This document shows, piece after piece, positions 21,328 through 36,032 of a DNA stretch of 64,000 nucleotides. How positions within the stretch are numbered: the first letter of the stretch is position 1; each line of letters begins with the position of its first letter. The DNA is from Biscogniauxia marginata (lineage: Eukaryota > Ascomycota > Sordariomycetes > Xylariales > Xylariaceae): NCBI GenBank assembly GCA_022695795.1, contig MU404062.1:310001-374000 (forward strand), written 5' to 3'. The notes beneath the pieces are model-generated. The model searched no databases. It saw only the letters and a program-made list of their open reading frames with translations, and had not been told where the DNA came from. Made by a program: the position numbers and the translations under genes.

Positions 21328-23964
21328 ATGATACCTGGATACTAGGGTGGTCAGTAATAGATGACTATAGCTTTAGCACTGTGGAAATAATTTTCGGTTG
21401 TCATCTCTGCCTTTGCGCTATCGACTAGGTCCAATATATGATTAACTTCGCCCGGTTTCATGGCATCACCACCTCATTATATTCCTTCTACGTTCAAAGT
21501 GCTGGTTGTTACAAGGGTTGTAAGTTGCGGTTACTCTATAGATTCCCTTTCATCGGCATTGTCTAGAAGCTAAGCTTCGTCTTACTTCGATCCTCATAGG
21601 TTAGAATAACTGTTGAATACGTGGGATTATGAATGCTAAGGATAGGGACATGTATACCGAGATTGACTCGTTACATAATGACAATTATGCGAATCGAGAG
21701 GATAGGGATTAAGGTGATACCTATGTCATAATTATAGTTGGTTATAAAATCACAAGCGACGTAACGGACTAATTCGCAACTAATAATAAGCCAGCTATAT
21801 ATAGTAAATATTTAATAAAAGGATTGATAAGAGGCTTATTTTTTTATTTATTAAAAAAGAAATATTTTATATAACCATAAGAACTAAAATGAGTATCTGG
21901 CCCGGAATTCTGTCTGACCTTGAAATCTGAACAGGGATCGTGGCATGTTGCACTCTCACATACCCACCTCTTATCGCGAAGCTATTCAGTTCGTTGTCTG
22001 AAAAGGAGGAGGAGTCTAGCGACCACTATCGGGGTTGGAATCAGATCAGCATCACTAATCGCATGACTGTTATAGAAACGTCGCGTATAAGTATCACGGA
22101 CCGAAGAGGAGACCAGGAGGATTTGCAGGACTGGGAACTGAGAGCAAGAAGGCTGGACGGACGTTGGAGACAAACTACTCCTTTCCCTCAAGGACTAGAC
22201 CCATCGATCCTCGGGGCCGATTGATTGGTAAGGAACCCATCAGTCATATTTCACTGTACTATGCCGATCTATTGATTTCCTTAGTCACCCTTATTACCAT
22301 CTCAGTCACAGTCCATCGTTTACTATATCTAAATTCTACTTAGGTAATCTTCTCGTGCCGAAGGAGACCTTTCAGAGCGAATAAGGGCGCGGCTGGGCCG
22401 CCAGCGAAAAAATCACCCGCCCTTGTCCCCTTCTCCCTCTTTCCATTCATTAGCATGGAGACCAACGACCTAGGTATGTATGCGTTGCCAGACCTGTCAG
22501 AGCAGCCCGGGTCTAGTCGGACCTCTCCTAGGGAATGACAGGTTATTAGTTGTAGCAAGACGGGATTTATAAGTCGTTCATCGTTTATGCAAATAGCCCG
22601 CCCGTCTATTGATATAACAAAGATAAATAAAATGAGTCATATGTTGAATTATTGTCGAATAAGATATGGATCGCGGTGCTTAACAGCGTCTTATAGCGCC
22701 CTAAGATGAAGTCGCACTCCCAGTTAGGAGGGTTACGGTAGTCAATATACCCCTCTATACGGTAATTCCCCGCCTAAACGTAGCGTGTGCCATCGGCCGG
22801 ATAACAAAGCTTAGTAGATCCTCGTCGGTCGGCCGGAAGCATCGGCCGGACTCTGAGAGACACCGGCCGGACAAGTCTGATTTAGCGTAACTAGCGGATT
22901 TATAAAGTTATAAATCGTAAGTTATATTTTATTTTAAAATTTAAATAATCTTTTTTTTAAAATGGAAAAAACCTAAATAAAAGAACTTTAAAATATAAAA
23001 GTTTAAATTTTATATATTTTATATTAAAATCTTTAACTACTTAAATACGTAGGTATTTATTATAATAATGAGGCGTATCTGAATAGCCTCATTCATTCAT
23101 ACAAGTGGGTCCCACTTATTCGCCATAGTAGCAGCACTAGAAGCTGTGACAGGGAGGAAGGGGGGTAGGAGGGGGGTATTATTTTCCTTGGTAGTCACAA
23201 CTGCCGATTAGCCACGATGAAAGGAGATGAAAATGGTAAAAGCCGGAAGAAACGGTTATTGCTATTAGCAGGGTTTAACTAGAATAGAAAATTTATAACA
23301 TTCTTTCCTCTTATTTCTTTTTTTTTTCTTTGCCTTTTTACTTTTTGCATTTCTCTCTTGCACTTAGGTAGCGCGCGAATTCTTTTCTTCCTTTCTTTTT
23401 AATTAGGTATGTATCATTTGAAGTATGCGACTACACCATATTAAAACCCAATTGTTTCAATTAATACCCATCCATAGCTCATTCTAATAGGAGGATCTTG
23501 AAAGGAGGGCAAAACGGGTCGGTTTCATAAGTATGAAGGCACGATGACGAAAGAAAGACGATTCCGCTTACGAGTCACAACAAAAGGAGAGAGGTTGCAA
23601 TACCTACGTTCTTTCTATCATGAGAAAGACAAAACGAGATTCGGAGTTTTGGCGTCTGGTCCATCCGCCCTATCCCATTTCCCATTCATTGCCCTCACTA
23701 TATCGCCTAGGCACAAGCTTATCCTAGTTTTCCTTCCGTTGCCCCCAGCCCTGCCTTACTAAAAGGAAGAGGGCGTGCACACATCGTCACCGCCAAATCA
23801 ACCACGGCAAATGGTATGGAGGAAGAGAAACCCAACGATCTTCAATATCGAAGAAAGAACACAAAGCTCAACCGGAGCCAGCTAGCCGGCCAACCAGAAT
23901 ATATCCCATATCTGCGCCTGCGCACTCTTCTTTCTAGTCTTTGATTGGGCACCCAGGCCCTCTT
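21328..23964. other. Non-coding, partly AT-rich decayed DNA
   Basis: No convincing gene. AT-rich blocks at about 21600-21890 and 22880-23060 look like old RIP-affected repeats. A 94-codon open frame at 21940-22224 has no recognised domain or homology clue. Short repeats at 22791-23118 are listed separately. The end of the stretch is the 3' flank of the SDR gene. Confidence 0.45.
22791..23118. repeat. CGGCCGG cluster, AT-rich block and two hairpins
   Basis: Four copies of CGGCCGG lie within 80 bp (22794-22800, 22830-22836, 22843-22849, 22864-22870), three of them followed by A. A strongly AT-rich block follows (22890-23060). Two hairpins come next: AATGAGGC/GCCTCATT at 23067-23093 and AAGTGGG/CCCACTT at 23104-23118. 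The arrangement recalls the repeated subterminal motifs of DNA transposons, but no terminal inverted repeat or target duplication was found. Confidence 0.45.
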
Positions 23965-25393
<1,429 letters not shown>

Positions 25394-28300
25394 CTTCGAA
25401 AACTGCTCTGGGGTGGTGAAAAAGAGGGAGACGAAACTGCAGTGCGGAGGTGGACAAAGTTGAAGAGGTGAAGAGGTGAAAAAGTGAAAAGGTGGAAGAA
25501 GGGATGGCAATAGGCAACGAGAATTTCTTTATGCTGTGCCGACGACGAGGTGGGTGTGAGAGAGAGTGAATGTGTTGCTAGGTGGACAAGTGAACGGTAG
25601 CTTGCCAAGTTGTACGAGTGAATGAATACTCTAGCGATCGCTTCACACACAGAGTGCCAGATGGGAGATGCGTCTAGGACTGAACAATGGCAAATAATGA
25701 CGTAGGATCGTATATCTATGCCTTCAAAGGGGAAAATTGGGTGGAAAGCTCTAAAAAATATTCCGAATCCACTTTGGAAAAAAAAGTAGGGCTGATAGAT
25801 GCTAGGTTTACCAGAGGGAAGACAATGCACTCGGGATGAGACTAAATTGGGCGAAAGAAGAGAGAGAAGAAGAAGGAGGGAAGCAGAAAAAGACTCAATT
25901 GGAAGAGTACGACAGCTGTAAGAAAAAAAAAAAGAGGCACCCGCCCTTTCCCCCCAGGTGACCAAACTCACGATCTTCCGTGCCAGACGGGGTCCAGAGG
26001 AGCTTACTAGGTACTAACAATTTCCCATGTGCCTATGCAATTCCAGACCGGGGGTGTCCAGCTCGGCCAATGACGAAGCTCTGTGGTACAGCATGCAAAG
26101 ACTAGCATTGCTAGGGGAGCTCGACCGTCAACTCAAGTCGCGGTATCAGAATATAGCAAGTATCTCGTACACCCAGCCCAAGAGATAAAAAAAGGTCATA
26201 GCTTCTTCTTCCTCCCACGCCATAAAGGAGGGGCAACGTGACGAAAGAGAGACAAGCTTAAAGTGGGGAGCTGGGGAGTGACTAGCGCCAGGAATGATCT
26301 ATGAATGGACCACGGGGACCCCTTCTCACCCCTTTTGGACTAACCGCATGACTTATAGAGGTCGACTAAAAAGCTAAAAGGTACCTAGTTAGTGGTAAGC
26401 AACCAAAAGAAGCGAGATTATGGAGGAGAGGTAGAGGCTAGGTAGCCAGGCTTCCAAGTCAAGCCTGTAAATGCCATGCCACACACCGGTACCATGTACT
26501 TACATACCTATGTGCAGTACATCATAAATCGGTTGTCGGCTGCACCTCGTCTAGCCCAGAATTAGCTAGATTATTTGAGCACTGCCGACCTCAACACATC
26601 GACTAGATGAGACTATCAATTTTTATATTTTCTCTTGCTACGATACGATCAGTTATAAAAGAAGCATTGGGGAGGAGCCGGAAAGGAGGAGGGGAGGCAA
26701 AAGAGTACCTAAATATACTCCATATAAAGGATCTCTCTTCCTTGCTATAATCCACATTGTGGAGAAAAGACGAAACAACATGACAAACTTAATTTTTCCT
26801 TTGGACAGAACCTAAGCTAAGGCACAGGCAAGGCAAGGCAAGGCAAGGCAAAGAATATTACACTACAGTGCATACGTTAGGTACGTACGCAACGCAATTG
26901 TGGCACCAACGCACAAAATCTGGGGGTTAAGGGGGGGCAAAAGTCCCCACAGAGGAACCAAAAAGTTGAGAAAGATGCGGTGGAGGGAAATCTTGAAATG
27001 AGGGTTGAAAGAGCGAGACAAGCCAGAGAGAGTGAGTGTGAGTAAGATGGAAGTAAGATGGGAGGTAAGGGGATAAATCTCACGATGATGAGGGGGGAGC
27101 TACACAAAGAAAAACCCAAAAAGAAACCCCCCCCCCCCCCCGCGGCAGAGAAAAAAGACGGAGGGAGGTAAGGCAAGGCAAGGTAATGCTTTTAACAGAA
27201 CAAAGGAGAGACCTAACAGTATGTCAGATAGCGTAATGCATTAAGTATGTTATATATTACAGATTCGCAGAAAAAGAACCTTTTTAGTTTTAAAGAAGAT
27301 TAAACACGCAATATAAATTTGCTCGAGACTTAAGAAGCGTGTTATATATCCACGAAAGCTACCTAGAGTGATATATGTAGGTATATATCTATTTAGTGCA
27401 TTATAAGCGTTATGTACATATAGAAGACTAAGCGGATCTAGGTACTGCCCGCGGAGAGTCATCCATGTCATGTTAAAAAAGCTGAAAAGTACCTACCTAG
27501 GTAGGTAGGTAGGTTACAATATCACATGATGTAGGTATGTACGTAAAAAAGTGACTGCGCGCTTAGAATAGATAAATCCGGTAATCCAACATGAAGCCAC
27601 ACGCATACCCTACCTACATACATACCTACCTACCTACCTACCTAGTTGCCGCCTCCCCCGCAGCCCCGGCCCCGAATTCATACATATGAGCCTCCGAGAA
27701 CCGCGAAGTCAGCCAGACCAGTCCATCCAAGATCTAACCTCTTCTTCTCCAAAGAAGAATTAAAAAAAAAAAAAAAGAAGGTATTTCTTTCCCTCGTCGC
27801 GATACCCGGGGTAGGCGAAGGGGGGGATTTTCACGATGAGATGATATCTTCTACGCCGTGCCTTCGTTCGAGCCTACTTTCGTTCATTCGTTCAGCGTGG
27901 GGGTATAAGTAGCACCTACCAAGATACCTCTTTCCAAGGTTCTCTCTCTCCCTCTAGGTCCCTCTCCCTCTCTCGCTTCGCCCCGCGCAACTAGTAACCA
28001 ACCGCGTAGCAAGACCCGGGGGATCCGAGCCTGTTTAGCTTCATTGCTTTACCTGACCTAACCGAACCTTAGGTGCGGTAACACTACATAACCTGCATCA
28101 CCTAAACTCTACCTAGTGCCAAGCATGTCAGGTAATCTTGGTATTATCGTATTTATGAGGGATTACTGGGTTGCTACATATGTACACTAACAGCGAGGAA
28201 GGATACGTATGTATATGGGTACCTACGGTACCCACCTGATCAAGTGATATGTATCTCGTAACGTACAGTACAGCACGTATCAAATCACTCTCACGAGAGC

Positions 28301-29061
28301 CTCACGCGTATGCATCACTAACTAGCTAGCCTGTCTTCTTTCCCGAGTCTTAAGTAGCGCGGCATTTATGCGTTGAAGTTTATTTTTCATTCCATTTTAT
28401 TTTGTCAACCCCCGCCCCCTTTTTCACATTCACTCCTCGCCTAATACAAAAAAGCCAACCCATCAGGGGGGGGGGGTATGTTATGTATATGTATATGTGT
28501 ATGTGTGTATACTTTACATGATTAAGATTATAGATCATCAACCACTGAGCACCGACCACCAGACCATACCGAGCTATTTATTTGTCCCTTCCCCCAAGTC
28601 TTTGCATTATCTCGTGTTTTCCTGCTTTCTTACTGCTGCTCATTTTCCCCCTTTTCTGTAAGCAGCTACGGGAATCTGGTATCATCAATCGTGCTGAGAA
28701 AGAAAGAACCGCCGGCCAGAACAAGTAAATCCAAAAAGAAAAAGAAAAGAAAGAGAGGTGTCGCCTGCTAATCCCATGTGCAAATGCGTGTTGTATGTTC
28801 CCTATCTGAAAACAAAGAGAACGGCCTGTCCTGCCTGAAAGTGTAATGCCAAACTGCTATGGCAAATCCAATGAATTAAAATGCGGTGCCATTGAAGGTT
28901 TTGCGCCGTTGTTGGGCTTCTCCAAAACCCCCGTGATATGGCCCCGGTAGACATAGGAAAGTTCGTGACTTGTAGGATGGCAGATGTATGGTGAACTACC
29001 CCATCCGAGGACCCCTCTTCATTAATACTTTGCGCCTCCTTTTCTCGGCCGTGGATGCACT
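25394..29061. other. Long intergenic region rich in simple repeats
   Basis: No gene seen in 3.7 kb. The first 600 bp, upstream of the minus-strand SDR, is CT-rich on the sense strand, as fungal promoters and 5' UTRs often are. Simple repeats include an AAGGC run near 26830-26852, a C run near 27126-27141, GGTA and CCTA runs at 27494-27640, a G run near 28467-28476 and a TATG/TGTA run after it. Only short, low-complexity open frames are present. Confidence 0.5.
27494..27641. repeat. Inverted GGTA / TACC microsatellites
   Basis: A GGTA run at 27500-27515 (with TACC units just before it) and a longer TACC/TACA run at 27608-27641 are inverted relative to each other about 95 bp apart. They could pair as a long stem. 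The same motif recurs near 39487-39515. Confidence 0.6.
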
Positions 29062-32000
29062 CTACTCATCCAGCCTGAACATTCGGCGCAGCGCTCCAAA
29101 CTTCTTTTTCTTTTTCTGTCCAAGACCGTCCGCGGTGATAATACCGGGCTCATCCGCTCGGGCCGGGTGCGATCCTAAGCTCATGCTTCGTCTGCCAGCA
29201 GGGCCAGGCCGCCGGATGCTTGCTGGTCTGCTGCTTTGACTAAGTAGGTTTCCCGCAGAGCTTGGCCTCGCACCAGGCTCGCTGAGCGGCCAATCTTCGC
29301 CTCTCCTTAGCGAGCCCTTTTTCTGCAACCTAGGACTGGAGACCTGATCGCCTCGAATGCCTCTTAACTGCCCCACATTTCGCTCCAACTTGGTATCACG
29401 CCGCGCCGCACTTTCCATAGGTTCCGAGCGTTGAATTTTGCCTGCTTGGTCGGCCTTCTTATTGCGTCGTAATATGCCCAAAAAGGAATTGCGTTTATCA
29501 TCAGTTGACAGGGCGGGTGCTGAGACGGATGACGTGAAACCTCCCCGACCAGATCTTGTGCGTGTCAATGCTGAGGTTCCAAGAGCGGAAGCGTTCGGGC
29601 GCTCTAAACCGACGCGGGCAGCAGCTATAGCGGCTGTCCGGCTCTTCGGGCTTTGCAAAGGACTGGGCATATCAACATCGTCGTCGCTGTCGGGCAATTC
29701 TGGCGAGTCCTCTTCCTCCTCGGGCACAGGAGTCGCTTTCCTGAGGCCGACCGGCGCAGTAGCCGACGCGCGAAGAGTGCCCCTAGTAAGGGGTCTAGTT
29801 TGTCGTGAAGAACTAGGTCGATCATCTTCTTCATCGCTAGAATCCTCGAAACGACTTCGAAAGCCAGAAGTCATTCCGTCGTCGTCATCGCTCGAATCTC
29901 CAAAACGACTAGATCGCTTGGCATTCTTTGTAGACTGCTCTTTGCTGGGCCAGCCAAAGGAAGGCATATGTAATGAGGAGTGTTTTCCCTCTTGGCTTGA
30001 CCCACTATTGGATCGCAAGGTATGCCGCATCCTGCCGGCAGGGTGACTACCCATATCGCTATGTACCGAACTTCGGCGGAATGGAGAACCGGTTGGAGAG
30101 AGCGACCGTAAACTGAACCGGCCCGATCCTCTGGTAACCTCGTGGTTAGACTGTGAAGTAACTGGCTGGCGCATCGTACTACGAAAGCCGAAACCTTTGT
30201 TAGGGGTAGCACGGCTGCGTTTGAAGCTGCTATCACTAGCGTCAGATGCACGTCGCTGTAAGGCGGGGTGGATGCCCTGGGATAAAGGACTTGGTGAAGA
30301 CTCGTGAGATACTAATTGTTGACGAGGTTTACTACTCCGTGGTTGGTTCGGCTTAGAGAATGACGACTCGAGCTTCTTAGGTTGCACTGCGACGCGGTGG
30401 GCGGATGGTTGGTCGATCTGCTCAGTTCCCCCATTTGATCGCATAGTTTTTTGCATTCCACTGGAGGGTTGTGCTATCGTAGCCTTAGCAGGCCGTTCTT
30501 CACGTAATGATGTGCGCATGCGCGACTGCTTTAGAATAGAGCCGGTAGGGTCATGGGTGGTCGTAGCCGTTGACTCGGACTGAACCGCTGGAACTTTGAC
30601 TTGATCTGCGGGACGAGAAGGATTCGACGCCCCTGGACCTTGACTCTGCGTATCTGTATCTGATTTCTTTACTTCGTAAGTTTTCTTTCTGCTGCTGTTT
30701 CGGCGAATAGGTAGAGCGACCTCTTCTCGATCACCATCAGCACCGGCGTCTTCCATTGCTTCTCGCTCTAGCTGTAATCTTTTCTCAGCTGTTAAACTGC
30801 GCCAGAAATATTTTGCCTTTTCCCACTCGGTCAGCCCTTGTGGAACCGAAACGGAGGGGGGAACTATCGGAATCCCCTGGGCGGCTTGGGATTCGCCTTC
30901 TTCCGTATTCGCCCTCTCGTTGGCATCCCCGGGCAATTCGTGACGTCGAGATGATGCAGCCTTGCTAATAGGGCTTTCTACAATAGCATCCAAGGACATG
31001 AAGCCATCGCCGTCAACATCAGAAAGGTCCTCTTGTGCGTCACTATATATACTTCCTTCTGACCCATCCGTGGACTTGTCGTCATCGACGGCTAATGGAG
31101 GAGTAGTAGCAAGCGTGGTCTGCGGTAACAAGTTGGCTTGGGCAGGATGTACTGTCGCGGTAGGTTCGAATATGGTCTCTGCTGGGCTTGTTCCCAAGTC
31201 GGCCTTCTTGGCTAATGGTTGGGCGCCTCGACTGCCGTCAGAATCATCATCCGGGAAGCCTCCCGGGGGGCTAGAATGTTGATGCATCGGGGTTTCAGGC
31301 TGAGTATTATGTTCTGGAGCTAAGGGAGTAGGCTGAGTGACGGAGATGCCTGGAATATTTTCTGGGGGGATGTTGATTGACATTGGCTGTTGCTGAGGTA
31401 CTGGTGAATGTCTCGTATTCTCCGAGACAGTGGACCCGTTTTGTAAATTATTCACTGCTCCTGGTTGCGTTATCTGATTGGCCTGGGTGGTACCACTCGG
31501 TACTACCTCCGTGTCATTTGTCCCTACGGCATTATCAAGATGTTCGTCGTCGCTGTCAGAACTCCCGGTGCTATCCGACATGTATCCGCCGCCTTCGACA
31601 GAGGTGACTATTGGTGGCAATGGTTCTCTAAACCGGGAGATGTTTGCTTCAATGCGCGACGTTTGGTCTTGAGCCAGCAATGAGGCTAACGCATGGTCAC
31701 TTGATTGCCCTAGAGGTGGTTCTTCTGTTGTTTCCGAGTCGGCTAGCGTGCTTGAACTTTGCGGGCGTAGGTCTGGTGAAGACGGAGCTGCTGGTGAATA
31801 TACTGGCTCAAGTGGCCGAACAAGAGGACGTTCCCCTGTCTCTCGTACCTTTTTGTCGCGTATACTACCGAAGCTCGGCAACGCAGGCCTGGGTTTCATG
31901 ACCTCATCGTCCTCAAGTGTAAACTCCCTCCTCTTGCTTCGTCCAATATTACTATACCAAGGCCGCTTCGCCTGCTGTGGGCTCGGTGGTGTGGGCTCAT

Positions 32001-34113
32001 CTGATTTCTCCGCTGGCGCCGCCTCCCCTACGACCATAGTATTTCGGTCGTCGAAACTAACGCGTACAGATTTCTTACGTGGAATAGTGGGCTCTTGCTG
32101 AGTCGTGGAGGGATCCGAGCTGTTATCCGACGGCGAAGCATCTCGAGGGGATGGACTGGTGCGCTTGAGGGCCGGTTTTATCGGTGATGCTGAACGTGGC
32201 AGAGGAGCATGACGAACAGGAAGACCTTCGGAAGGGCCAGTCGCAAAACGAGCTTGTCGCACTGGGCTGTTGGAGGCTGAACGCCTGGTGCTGCTATCAT
32301 TTCTGGCAAGTTCCGCAACGGGCTTGTTTTCTATAACCATCGTTTTCTTCTCCTTTGGGCCCTCCGGCGGTGACTCGGTCTGTTCCAGCGGCTGGGAATG
32401 TGCCGTATACTGACTTTCAGCTTCCTCTCCAATCTGGCTTTTGGGTTGATAAGATAACGGGTCTTCAACCCCGGGCCGCCCCGTTGATTCAGTGCCCAAA
32501 GCTTCCAGTGCATCCTGTGGTCTGCTAGTGGGTGAGATACTTTCGTACACCTCCTCGGGTTCTTCCTCGACGACAGACGGCCTTTTACCTATTACCCGAT
32601 TAGATGGAGGCGTTGGCTTTTCAGGAGCAGTCTTTCGAGAAGCCAGTAGTGAGCTCTGGCCCTCCAGTTTCCCAGGTGTGAGAGGTTGCATCTCGTCGGT
32701 CTGTTCAGGGTGTGTTTTTTTCTGCGGTGTAGTTATAATAGCCTTCACTACAGGCTCTTCTAATACCGACGCCTCGTCTACTGTCGGTGGTCCTTCAATG
32801 ACAGGCTGTTCTCGTTTCGGCGGCTCGCGTTCTCGCTTGTTGTCGTCTATAGTGGCGCCCTTGACCCTAGCAACAGTTCCCTTTGCCAACTGGCTCCCCG
32901 CTCTTTGCAGACCGCCATCTCTCTTTTTCTTCCTTGGCTGCCTTCCCGCCACTTCTCTAACTTGAGGATCGACTGTCGCATCTACATGCGCCTTTGGTAC
33001 CATCCTCCTCGAGTTTGGGTCATATACCATCTGCTGCTCTGACTTTCCACCCGTGGATGAGATCGACGCTATGCTCGACCTCGGGGGTGAAGCTGGAGTC
33101 TGAGGAGGGGGGCTATTCCATTGCGGTGGCGAGGCAGAAGTGGGAGAAGCGGGAGGGGAGTGAGCGTGAAAACCGATGGGGTACGAGAAATTTACGGAGG
33201 AACTTCGACTATCAGGCCTTGGTGTCGCTGATGCCGCGCCCTCAGACTTGGACATTGGAGATTTACCCAGCGTCATCGGGGCGTCAGACGTCCGCACGTT
33301 GCTTAAATCTCCCGACGGCTCTGTGTACCATGACGGATGCCCGGATTTCATCTTCTGGGATGCTGTTCTAAAGTTCTGCATTCCTACCCCAGCTGTGCTC
33401 GAGCTCGCCGATTTCCTATGATTTGAGGGTATCTGGGGTACGGGCGGTTGTGGCTGCTTCGCTTGTGCTGGCAACGATCGGCGGGGAGAAGGACTTCGAA
33501 AGGTGCGCTCCGTCATACTTCCAGAGCTGGGACGCCTTTCAAGTTGACCAGTAGGTCGTCCGGCAGTCGCGGCAGCGCTGCCGGAGGATGAGACCGAGGC
33601 ACTCCGACGTATCGTCCGTTTTGTCTGCACAGCGCCAACGTTCGTAGGAGTCTGGGGACGCGCTCGCAGGGCCGCCGCAGCAGCCGCCGACGAGAGCGTC
33701 CTGTTTGGTCTCTGGTTCGAAGCAGACATGAAGGCGGAGGCGGCAGCGGTGGCAGCGTTTGGATCCGCAGTCCCCGAGGTTAAATGCTGCGAGGAGATTG
33801 TAGGCATTAGCATGCATGCCGCTCACTAAAGCAGAGGTAAAAACGAGCTAAGGTTAGATGGGACGACCTTGATGTCGCCATGGCCGAACGTAATCCATCC
33901 GTCATAATCTACCTAGGTAGAGAACATCCATCGCACCACCAGCATACGAGAGACGGCAGAGAAGCTCAAAGCCCAGTTATGCGATTGGAAGAGCCGGCCA
34001 TGTAACCAGAGATATGCGACAGGTCGAGGCAAGCCGGAGATAATAGAGTGACTAGTAGTAAATGCTACACTTACAGGGTTTGGCGGACGATGCCTCCTCG
34101 AGTTTCCAAACAT
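29062..34113 (-). CDS. Very large disordered Ser/Pro-rich protein
   Basis: Two exons, 34113-34075 (13 codons) and 33786-29062, join in phase and give 1587 residues. The alternative start just inside the second exon would miss a good 3' splice site (TCGCAG), so the tiny first exon is preferred. The protein is dominated by Ser, Pro, Arg and Glu with charged low-complexity runs and is probably disordered. Islands include an N-terminal DPNAATAAASAF-like Ala-rich stretch, Lys/Arg-Lys-Ser clusters that could be phosphorylation sites, a short helical segment near residue 1020 (WEKAKYFWRSLTAEKR), and a basic C terminus (five Lys, then FGALRRMFRLDE) that could bind membrane. An eisosome/cortex scaffold of the Seg1/SegA kind is one guess, made from the N terminus only. 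I do not recognise it with confidence. Confidence 0.8.
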
Positions 34114-36032
34114 GGTGACGGCGGACTGCGCAGGCTCCAGGCCTGGTTAAGTATGACTATAATGAAGTCTGCATGGGATAAGACTAAAGCGCAATGGCTG
34201 TTCTGGAGGCGGCAAAAACTAGGTATACTAGACTCTGGAGGAGGGTGTGGTCGGGAGGAGGGAATGGGAATAGAACGAAATCATCCACGCATAATGAGAC
34301 AACTTTGTCTGGCGCAAAAAAAGAGGACAAAGACTGAAGGCTGATGAAACCTCAGGAACGGAAACCATCTGCAGTGAGACTCCCCATTTTTTCCTTTCCC
34401 GCGTTGATGACGCTGCCTAAGCCACACCAGGAAGCCACTAGCACCCTTGGGGCTTGACGCCGCTCATGGGGGACATTACCTGCCTCGATTAAGCTTAGAT
34501 ATTTACACTACCAATGAGAAGATCTACCTATTGGTAGCGTCAGCCTATCGCGCATCTGATTTAATCCCATTATAGGACCGGTCACCAGGCCAAAGAAGGA
34601 TGATATTACCCAACTCATAATAAAACGCACGCGCTACAGAACTGCCGGCCGAGCTTAGCCTCGAAGCTAACAACCCTCGGAGACCTACCTAGGTATGCAT
34701 CTCATAATACTGTATTCATCATCGATAGTAAAATAGAATATACTAGGTAGTAGTAGGTAGCAAATCCCTCAACATCCGATGACATCTGTTTCTATGCGGC
34801 CGCACGGTCACTTTTTGGTAAGACATACACTACATCATCATGTTATATGTATGGAGACCCTCGCGACAGGGAGGAAACAAAGGATTGTGACGTCACAAGA
34901 CATATTCATATTCTCCCACCTTAGCTAATCCGATTATCACCCGTCCAATAGATCCAGAGACAGCTGGCTCCATATACACCCGCTGCTACCTCGATGTCCA
35001 GTTGAGGTATACCAATGTACTTTACATATCATATCGATTGTAAATCGACTTTATGCTATATTAGGGTACCTAGACTGACGACAATTTTTTTCCTTTTCCC
35101 TCATTTGATACCACAACAAGCAGGTACGGAGAGCCAAGTCGACATTAAAGTAGTAGCAGTATACACCCGCGATCCTCACTAGGGTATCGCACACGTGGTT
35201 GGCGGTGCTTGGGTTTCACATTTGATATATCCAAGTCGCAATGGGTTACCATTGAGTGTGGTTTAAATTAAGGCTCAGACGAGTAGAACGTTTACAGTAG
35301 CCAGCGCCAATTATTTCCCAAAACAACGTAGAACTCATGCAATTAGTAATATACTAAGAGGGCTGCTGGCCATATCTTATACACGAACTCCGGATCTAGG
35401 CTACCAAAGACTTCAATAGTCTAATGTAATGTAACCATAAACACGTACGGACCAGAAACAAGGCAAAACAGGTATGATGAGGGATTGTATGGTCTATCTA
35501 GTTGGCCTATGACCGTGAGGCCGCACGATGTACACGATCGTCTTGAGAATGCTGCTGATCATAGCATTGGACATACTGTCCTCGTACTCTACACCATTTC
35601 ACACCCCATCTCGCCAACCAACATTCAACTTTAGGTAATCCCAGTGTTTTACCATTCCAGTCAGCCTTGATTATCTGCTGTTTTCAAAGACAGCCCAAAC
35701 AAGTCCAACTCGGGAACTGAAGGCTGAACAACCGAGTCCGGTGTTTACAAGGCATTTGGCAGGTGTCCACAGCCATGGGCCAATGAAAACCGTCCAACCA
35801 CATTCAATATTCATACAATGGCGAATTTCCCCAGGATGATGCGTAAGTGATATCAAAACCTCGACCATGTAGAACGTGAGTTCGGCACGCCAGAGACGCC
35901 CATGGTCGAAATGTTGCAACAGGGGTTTCAGTAACCTCGGGAAGAAAGGGGGGGGAGCCGAATACTACTCAAGTCCGAGAAATCCGATGCTATGGTATCC
36001 AGGAGGTAGATGCTGGACGCATATGACTAGAC
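34114..36032. other. Intergenic, no gene seen
   Basis: Upstream region of the large disordered-protein gene and 3' flank of the next minus-strand gene. Open frames are short and unsupported. GTAGGTA/TACCTA microsatellite fragments occur near 34680-34760. Confidence 0.5.

Noticed and set aside
27121..27145. Run of C as a possible special structure
   Set aside because: It is a plain homopolymer, prone to assembly error, with no surrounding G-tract pattern for a quadruplex.
31140..31170. tRNA B-box-like GGTTCGAAT
   Set aside because: It lies inside the large coding exon, with no A box or cloverleaf around it. No tRNA gene was found in the window.
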